The notes under the pieces: model-generated
Told to the model about the DNA's origin: nothing
The model's input: the letters and a program-made list of their open reading frames with translations, nothing else
Databases searched by the model: none
Shown: positions 6,097 through 9,359 of the stretch, piece by piece
Numbering within the stretch: position 1 is the first letter of the stretch
How the letters are laid out: every line of letters begins with the position of its first letter
Made by a program: the position numbers and the translations under genes
Assembly: GCA_021819345.1 (NCBI GenBank)
Contig: JAKARG010000098.1
Coordinates: forward strand, 1 to 9,359
From: Actinomycetes bacterium
GTDB taxonomy: Bacteria > Actinomycetota > Acidimicrobiia > Acidimicrobiales > Palsa-688
Direction: 5' to 3'
DNA: 9,359 bases

Positions 6097-7212
6097 ATGA
6101 ACCGAGGCGAAGCAGGGGCAGGCAGGCGGCCGCTCAGGGTCGGGGTGGTGGGTTGCGGTGCCATCAGCAAGAGGTACTTTGCGGCGGCTTACGACAGCTT
6201 CGAGGTCGTGGCCTGCGCTGATCTCGACCGAGGGCGTGCCGAGGCAGCTGCTGAGGCTCACGGCCTGGTCGCCCTGGAGGTCGAAGAGTTGCTCGCCGAC
6301 CCGACCATCGACGTGATCTTGAACCTCACCATTCCTGCGGCACATGCGCCGGTCAGCCGAGCGGCCCTCGAGGCTGGCCACCACGTCTACCAGGAGAAGC
6401 CACTCGCCCTCGGGCGTGCCGAGGCGGCCGACTTGCTGGCGACCGCATCCCGAACGGGTCGGCTCCTCGGTTCGGCACCCGATACCTTCCTCGGTGCCGG
6501 GCTCCAGCTCTGTCGTCACCTGATCGACTCCGGCGCGATCGGAGAGCCGGTGGCCGCGTCGGCGGCCTTTCTCTGCCACGGCCACGAGTCCTGGCACCCC
6601 GATCCTGGCTTCTACTACCGAAAGGGTGGTGGGCCACTCCTCGACATGGGGCCCTACTACCTGACGGCCCTGGTCTCCCTGCTCGGCCCGGTGGCAGCGG
6701 TCGACTCGATGGCCCGGACCACTTTTGCCGAGCGGGTGGTCACGAGCTCTCCTCGCGCGGGTGAGCGGATCGCCGTGGAGGTTCCGACTCATGTCGCAGC
6801 GGTCCTGGAGCTGGTTGCCGGGCCTCTGGTCACATTGGTGACGAGCTTCGATGTGTGGCCGCCCCGCTACGCCACCTTCGAGATCTACGGCACGGAGGGA
6901 ACCCTCGCGCTACCCGACCCCAATACCTTCGGCGGGCCGGTGCGGCTGCTGGACCCGGGCGGCAACTGGAGTGACGTCTCGCTCGACGGCCGTCCCCTCC
7001 AGCAGCGGGGCGTGGGTCTGGCCGACCTCGCCGTCTCGGCAATGTCGGGTCGGCTGCCACGGGCCGGCGGCGAGCTTGCTCACCACGTGCTAGACGTGAT
7101 GCTCGGCGTGCTCGACTCTGCTGAGTCGGGTCGACGAGTGGCGCTTCAGAGCAGGGCCGAGCGTCCGGCGCCCGTTCCGGTCGGACTCGCTGAGGGTGAG
7201 ATCGACCCGTGA
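6097..7212 (+). CDS. Gfo/Idh/MocA-family sugar dehydrogenase (second, Tyr-type)
   Basis: A 371-residue NAD(P)-dependent oxidoreductase. The Rossmann fold opens with LRVGVVGCGAIS, the binding loop being Gly19-Cys-Gly21. YQEKPLAL carries Lys101, and the C-terminal domain contains GPLLDMGPYYLTAL with Asp183. Where the first dehydrogenase has His four residues after this Asp, this one has Tyr187, so it belongs to a different branch of the family and probably acts on a different substrate or hydroxyl. Later strand segments such as FEIYGTEGTLALPDPN are typical of the family. It likely oxidises or reduces a sugar or sugar lactone in the cytoplasm. ATG 6097 is preferred to ATG 6088 because GAGGG (6083-6087) then sits 9 nt upstream. 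The open frame extends back to 5767, but the extra residues resemble no known domain and would overlap the GGDEF gene. A 178-bp gap separates it from the dehydratase gene. Confidence 0.9.
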   Translation: MNRGEAGAGRRPLRVGVVGCGAISKRYFAAAYDSFEVVACADLDRGRAEAAAEAHGLVALEVEELLADPTIDVILNLTIPAAHAPVSRAALEAGHHVYQEKPLALGRAEAADLLATASRTGRLLGSAPDTFLGAGLQLCRHLIDSGAIGEPVAASAAFLCHGHESWHPDPGFYYRKGGGPLLDMGPYYLTALVSLLGPVAAVDSMARTTFAERVVTSSPRAGERIAVEVPTHVAAVLELVAGPLVTLVTSFDVWPPRYATFEIYGTEGTLALPDPNTFGGPVRLLDPGGNWSDVSLDGRPLQQRGVGLADLAVSAMSGRLPRAGGELAHHVLDVMLGVLDSAESGRRVALQSRAERPAPVPVGLAEGEIDP

Positions 7213-7238
7213 GCAGCCGTGGCGCGGGGTCCCCTCGG

Positions 7239-7267
7239 TCGATGTGCCGGTCCTCGATGTGCCGGTC
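7239..7267 (+). repeat. 14-bp direct repeat, period 15
   Basis: TCGATGTGCCGGTC occurs twice without mismatch (7239-7252 and 7254-7267), separated by one base, in the gap before the dehydratase gene. Two copies about one and a half helix turns apart could be a dimer-binding site or a recent slippage duplication. Confidence 0.75.
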
Positions 7268-7272
7268 ACTTC

Positions 7273-7293
7273 GGGCTCCCCGGATCCGAGCCC
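7273..7293 (+). repeat. Inverted repeat GGGCTC / GAGCCC
   Basis: Six-base perfect arms (7273-7278 and 7288-7293) flank a 9-base loop that itself contains the palindrome GGATCC. There is no T-run after it, so it is not a standard intrinsic terminator. It may be a weak terminator or processing hairpin between the two genes. Confidence 0.45.
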
Positions 7294-7306
7294 TACCGGG
7301 ATGTCG

Positions 7307-7313
7307 TGAAACG
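7307..7313 (+). promoter_or_regulatory. TGAAACG half-site upstream of the dehydratase
   Basis: This is the third occurrence of TGAAACG in the window, 77 bp before the dehydratase start. The other half is not palindromic here (GGGATCG follows), so binding is doubtful on its own. Confidence 0.2.
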
Positions 7314-7379
7314 GGATCGAGCCGGTCCGAAGCCGCCCTAGGCCCCAGGTGCTCCAAGGTCGTCCAGGATCCAGGAGAG

Positions 7380-7384
7380 AGGAG
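7380..7384 (+). promoter_or_regulatory. Ribosome binding site of the dehydratase gene
   Basis: AGGAG within a longer GAGAGAGGAG purine stretch lies 6 nt before ATG 7391. This rejects the upstream in-frame GTG at 7349. Confidence 0.7.
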
Positions 7385-7390
7385 TGCAAC

Positions 7391-8542
7391 ATGCGTATCG
7401 TCGAGGTGAGCGCAACGCCCTACCGGTCCAGCGACGTCGGACGGCCACCTTCGTGGCTATCGGAGAGCCGGATCGCCAATCCGATGTCGATCTATCCCGA
7501 GTATGCCGAGCGACGGTCTTCCTGGACGGCGCGATTCCCTGGCATCCTCGTGCGGGTCAGCACCGACGAAGGGTTGGTGGGCCTCGGCACCTCGGTCGGG
7601 GGCGCGGCCGCCGCGGCGATCGTCAACGGCCACCTGGCGCAGCTGTTGAAGGGCCAGGACCCGAAGGACATCGAGCGTCTGTGGGACCAGATGTGGCGGG
7701 CGTCGTTGCCCCACGGACGCCGCGGCCTTCCCGTCATGGCCATCTCCGGAGTCGACGAGGCGCTCTGGGACCTCCTCGGCAAGGCCGCTGGAGAACCGGT
7801 CTACCGCCTTCTCGGCGGCTCGTGCAGAGCCGACCTCCCCGTGTACCAGACGACCAACGATCCGACCGACTGGACCGGGCTCGCCGGGGTCGGGGTCAAG
7901 CTGGCGATACCCTACGGCCCTGCGGATGGCCGGCCGGGGATGTTGGCCAACGTGGATCTGGTCCGCTCCTGTCGTGAGTCGATCGGGCCGGAGCGCGACA
8001 TCATGCTGGACTGCTACATGGCCTGGGACGTGGAGTACACGCGCAGGATGGTCCACCTGGTCGAGGACCTGGGCGTGCGTTGGGTCGAGGAGCCGTTACC
8101 GCCTGACGACTACCACGGCTACGAGCGCCTCGCAGGGCTCGACTCACCGGTCGTGATCGCCACGGGTGAGCACGAGTACAGCAGGTGGGGCTTCGTCACG
8201 CTGATCAATACCGGTGGCGTGACCGTCCTCCAGCCGGACGTGGCCTGGGTGGGTGGGATAAGCGAAGCCCGCCGGATCTGCCACCTCGCATCCTGCTACC
8301 ACCTGATGGTCGTGCCGCACGCCGGCGCCCTACAAGCCGGGGCCTTGCACCTGATGCGCAGCCAGGTGAACACTCCGCTCGCGGAGTGGGTCCGTACCTG
8401 GGATCGCGCAGCAGGCAAGCCGGTGGCTGCGCTCGATGGCCTGCCGGAGCCCGTGGACGGTCGGATCACCCCGAGCGACGAGCCCGGCCTCGGGCTGCGG
8501 ATCGGATCCCTGGTCGAGCTCGGGGACGGGCAGACCGGCTGA
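7391..8542 (+). CDS. L-rhamnonate dehydratase-like enolase-superfamily sugar-acid dehydratase
   Basis: A 383-residue member of the mandelate racemase/muconate lactonising branch of the enolase superfamily: an N-terminal capping domain (about 1-125) and a (beta/alpha)7beta barrel. Magnesium ligands fit Asp207 (IMLDCYMAWD), Glu233 (WVEEPLPP) and Glu260 (TGEHEYS). Asp283 (QPDVAWVGG) and His310 (VVPHAG) form the family His-Asp dyad. The spacings of 26, 27, 23 and 27 residues closely match E. coli L-rhamnonate dehydratase as I recall it, and similarity extends over the capping segment (IANPMSIYPEYAER) and the end (DGRITPSDEPGLGL). That enzyme converts L-rhamnonate to 2-keto-3-deoxy-L-rhamnonate in the non-phosphorylating rhamnose pathway, which suits the nearby GH78. 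An N-terminal His noted in RhmD has no counterpart here (the first His is near residue 80), so a related acid may be the substrate. A rare TTA codon encodes Leu236. The start is set by AGGAG 6 nt upstream of ATG 7391. Confidence 0.88.
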   Translation: MRIVEVSATPYRSSDVGRPPSWLSESRIANPMSIYPEYAERRSSWTARFPGILVRVSTDEGLVGLGTSVGGAAAAAIVNGHLAQLLKGQDPKDIERLWDQMWRASLPHGRRGLPVMAISGVDEALWDLLGKAAGEPVYRLLGGSCRADLPVYQTTNDPTDWTGLAGVGVKLAIPYGPADGRPGMLANVDLVRSCRESIGPERDIMLDCYMAWDVEYTRRMVHLVEDLGVRWVEEPLPPDDYHGYERLAGLDSPVVIATGEHEYSRWGFVTLINTGGVTVLQPDVAWVGGISEARRICHLASCYHLMVVPHAGALQAGALHLMRSQVNTPLAEWVRTWDRAAGKPVAALDGLPEPVDGRITPSDEPGLGLRIGSLVELGDGQTG

Positions 8543-8573
8543 GGGCCCTGCGCCGCCCCAACTGGAGGGCGAC

Positions 8574-8596
8574 CCCGGACCGAGCCGGGTGGTTTT
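8574..8596 (+). terminator. Weak intrinsic terminator candidate after the dehydratase
   Basis: CCCGG (8574-8578) pairs with CCGGG (8585-8589) around a 6-base loop, followed by TGGTTTT. The stem is only 5 bp and the T-run only four, 31 bp after the stop codon. Confidence 0.35.
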
Positions 8597-8637
8597 CGAC
8601 CTGCCAGCTGCGAAGGGTCGAGCCAACCGCTCGCCGG

Positions 8638-8681
8638 AGAGCCGAGCCCTCGCCCGAGGGGTGAGCGCTTAGCTCGGCTCT
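8638..8681. repeat. 10-bp perfect inverted repeat with an inner hairpin
   Basis: AGAGCCGAGC (8638-8647) is the exact reverse complement of GCTCGGCTCT (8672-8681). Inside it CCTCG (8648-8652) and CGAGG (8655-8659) can form a second hairpin. The right arm ends 4 bp before the -35 box of the next promoter. It could be a bidirectional terminator insulating the two transcription units, or a binding site upstream of the promoter. No T-run follows on either strand. Confidence 0.5.
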
Positions 8682-8685
8682 GCGC

Positions 8686-8714
8686 TTGACTTCGTACGTG
8701 AAGCATGACAAAAT
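8686..8714 (+). promoter_or_regulatory. Predicted promoter of the Tat-protein gene
   Basis: TTGACT (8686-8691), a 17-nt spacer and CAAAAT (8709-8714) match five and four positions of the TTGACA and TATAAT consensus, in an AT-richer patch than its surroundings. Transcription would start near 8721. Confidence 0.55.
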
Positions 8715-8721
8715 CTGTCTG

Positions 8722-8738
8722 TAACGGTTCAATCGTTA
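8722..8738 (+). promoter_or_regulatory. Operator-like near-palindrome at the transcript start
   Basis: TAACGGTTCAATCGTTA is a 17-bp dyad: the TAACG / CGTTA arms are perfect, TT..AA is symmetric inside them, and only one inner pair breaks the symmetry apart from the central base. It lies at about +2 to +18 of the predicted promoter, a common position for a repressor site of the LacI or GntR type. It differs from the TGAAACG sites, so a different regulator is likely. Confidence 0.5.
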
Positions 8739-8751
8739 GCATGAGGAGGGA

Positions 8752-8773
8752 CCAGCGCTGGCCAGCGCTAGCG
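8752..8773. repeat. Nested perfect palindromes around AGCGCT
   Basis: AGCGCTGGCCAGCGCT (8754-8769) is a perfect 16-bp palindrome. It overlaps CCAGCGCTGG (8752-8761) and CGCTAGCG (8766-8773), also perfect. It lies 30-50 nt into the predicted leader transcript, directly after a GAGGAGG site, so a hairpin here could mask ribosome binding. It could equally be a DNA-binding site. Confidence 0.6.
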
Positions 8774-8787
8774 AAACTGAGCGTTGA

Positions 8788-8922
8788 ATGGTCAGTTCTG
8801 GGTATCCAACGAGGCTCTTGGCGATCGAGAGGCTCGCCCGGCTCACTCACCACCTCATTCAGCTGGCTCCGCTACTGGGGGCTGAAACAGAGGAGGCCAA
8901 CGAGAGAACCATGGGCAAGTGA
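8788..8922 (+). CDS. Candidate small ORF, 44 residues, in the leader of the Tat-protein gene
   Basis: ATG 8788 opens a 44-codon frame ending TGA 8920-8922. The peptide begins MVSSGYPTRLLAIERLARLT and continues with HHLIQLAPLLGAETEEANE; its middle would form an amphipathic helix. About 31 of 43 codons end in G or C, as expected of coding sequence here but not proof of it. No strong ribosome binding site precedes it. The stop codon TGA (8785-8787) of a possible mini-frame starting at CTG 8758, 8 nt after GAGGAGG, directly abuts the ATG, so re-initiation is possible. The frame is the same as that of the Tat-protein gene starting 30 nt further on. It could be a regulatory leader peptide, a small protein, or chance; no family is recognised. 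Confidence 0.3.
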   Translation: MVSSGYPTRLLAIERLARLTHHLIQLAPLLGAETEEANERTMGK

Positions 8923-8944
8923 AGCTCACCATGGACAAATGAAG
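8908..8944 (+). repeat. 20-bp-period imperfect direct repeat containing ATG-x-AAR-TGA
   Basis: ACCATGGGCAAGTGAAG (8908-8924) and ACCATGGACAAATGAAG (8928-8944) differ at two of 17 positions. Each contains a minimal frame, Met-Gly-Lys-stop and Met-Asp-Lys-stop. The second copy runs into the AAGGAG of the following gene, so the repeat touches the translation start region. Confidence 0.6.
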
Positions 8945-8947
8945 GAG
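8942..8947 (+). promoter_or_regulatory. Ribosome binding site deciding GTG 8953
   Basis: AAGGAG lies 5 nt before GTG 8953, favouring it over the in-frame ATG at 8971, which has no comparable site. Confidence 0.65.
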
Positions 8948-8952
8948 AGAGA

Positions 8953-9359
8953 GTGCCCGACCAAGAACCAATGGATGCAGAGAGCCAAACCTACCCTCAG
9001 GGGGGGGATCCAGCCATCGGCGGCGAAAGGGTCCAGGCCCCACGTCTCGGGAGGCGCCGTGTTCTAGGTGGCGCCCTCGCACTGGCCGGAGCCACTGCAG
9101 GCACGATCATCACCACGACGGGCGTAGCCTCGGCGGCGACTCCGCCACCTGCACCGAGCCCGGCACCTGCACCCGCACCCGGATCTGCCCTTCCGCCGGG
9201 CACCCTCCACAACGTGCATTTCGGCTTCGAAGCTCACCCGCTCGATGGCAATGGCGTCGATTTGTCTTTCGAGGTCTTGAACGATATGGTCCTTGAGATA
9301 GCAGATGTCGACACGGCCCTGATGATCCTGAGCCTTCCGACGGCACCAGGGTTCGTCGA
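8953..9359 (+). CDS. Tat-exported protein of unknown function (N-terminal part, runs off right edge)
   Basis: The first 135 codons are visible. Residues 1-30 are polar and rich in Glu, Gln and Pro. A twin-arginine signal follows: GRRRVLGG at 33-40, a hydrophobic Ala/Leu/Thr stretch at 41-57, and an ASA|A cleavage site near 61/62, so the protein should be exported folded, perhaps with a cofactor. Residues 63-78 are a Pro/Ala linker (PPPAPSPAPAPAP). The mature part starts LHNVHFGFEAHPLDGNGVD, and the visible pattern of strand (NVHFGFEA), helix (LSFEVLNDMVLEIAD) and strand (TALMILSL) could open an alpha/beta barrel; this is only an impression. I do not recognise the family. A run of eight G (9000-9007) lies in codons 16-19. 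The gene has its own promoter and operator-like site and follows the sugar genes on the same strand, so an extracellular step in glycan use is possible but unproven. Confidence 0.75.
   Translation, partial: MPDQEPMDAESQTYPQGGDPAIGGERVQAPRLGRRRVLGGALALAGATAGTIITTTGVASAATPPPAPSPAPAPAPGSALPPGTLHNVHFGFEAHPLDGNGVDLSFEVLNDMVLEIADVDTALMILSLPTAPGFV

Larger units (their letters stand above)
8543..8952 (+). other. 410-bp intergenic region and long 5' leader
   Basis: No full-size gene is supported here. In order it holds a weak terminator (8574), a 44-bp hairpin structure (8638), a promoter (8686), an operator-like near-palindrome (8722), an orphan GAGGAGG ribosome-binding-like site (8743-8749), a nested palindrome (8752), a candidate small ORF (8788) and a 20-bp-period repeat (8908). 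A transcript from the predicted promoter would have about 230 nt before the next start codon. I do not recognise a known riboswitch class. Base composition is visibly less GC-rich than in the genes to the left. Confidence 0.6.

Noticed and set aside
8920..8922. Selenocysteine TGA joining the small ORF to the Tat protein
   Set aside because: No convincing selenocysteine-insertion hairpin was seen just downstream, and the GTG at 8953 has a good ribosome binding site of its own.
8543..8952. tRNA or known riboswitch in the leader
   Set aside because: No cloverleaf, T-loop sequence or recognised riboswitch core could be traced by eye; a covariance-model search would be decisive.
8705..9067. 120-codon plus-strand frame across the leader
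   Set aside because: Trp/Arg-rich, unlike a protein, and it would overlap out of frame both the Tat signal-peptide region and the candidate small ORF.

Overview
The window is uniformly GC-rich, uses GTG as well as ATG starts, has purine-rich Shine-Dalgarno sites, and has promoter-like boxes of the TTGACA / TAnnnT type. This points to a high-GC actinobacterium. No ribosomal or other marker gene is present, so I cannot be more specific. No tRNA, rRNA, CRISPR array, transposase or integrase was seen.

Left part (1-2495, minus strand): two carbohydrate-active enzyme genes read leftwards. The first is a GH43 beta-xylosidase / alpha-L-arabinofuranosidase. Behind it, running off the left edge, is the N-terminal third of a GH78 alpha-L-rhamnosidase. 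A 144-bp divergent region (2496-2639) holds a good minus-strand promoter, a LacI-type operator-like palindrome just downstream of it, and a cluster of four GGCGCC palindromes.

Middle (2640-4948, plus strand): a Gfo/Idh/MocA NAD(P)-dependent dehydrogenase and a xylose-isomerase-like TIM-barrel isomerase/epimerase are separated by 2 bp and form a tight operon. A PAS-GGDEF diguanylate cyclase gene (4847-5923, minus strand) converges on them, with a 102-bp 3' overlap.

Right-middle (6097-8542, plus strand): a second, different Gfo/Idh/MocA dehydrogenase is followed by an enolase-superfamily sugar-acid dehydratase that closely resembles L-rhamnonate dehydratase. Together the genes suggest a locus that strips rhamnose and xylose/arabinose from plant-type glycans or glycosides. 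The released sugars, or the glycosides themselves, would then be handled by oxidation, isomerisation and dehydration rather than phosphorylation. No transporter, aldolase or transcription factor is in view.

Right end (8543-9359): a 410-bp stretch with no full-size gene carries hairpins, a promoter, an operator-like near-palindrome at the predicted start of transcription, a perfect 16-bp palindrome, a candidate 44-codon small ORF and a 20-bp-period direct repeat. It leads into the start of a Tat-exported protein of unknown function that runs off the right edge. This leader is the least ordinary part of the window.
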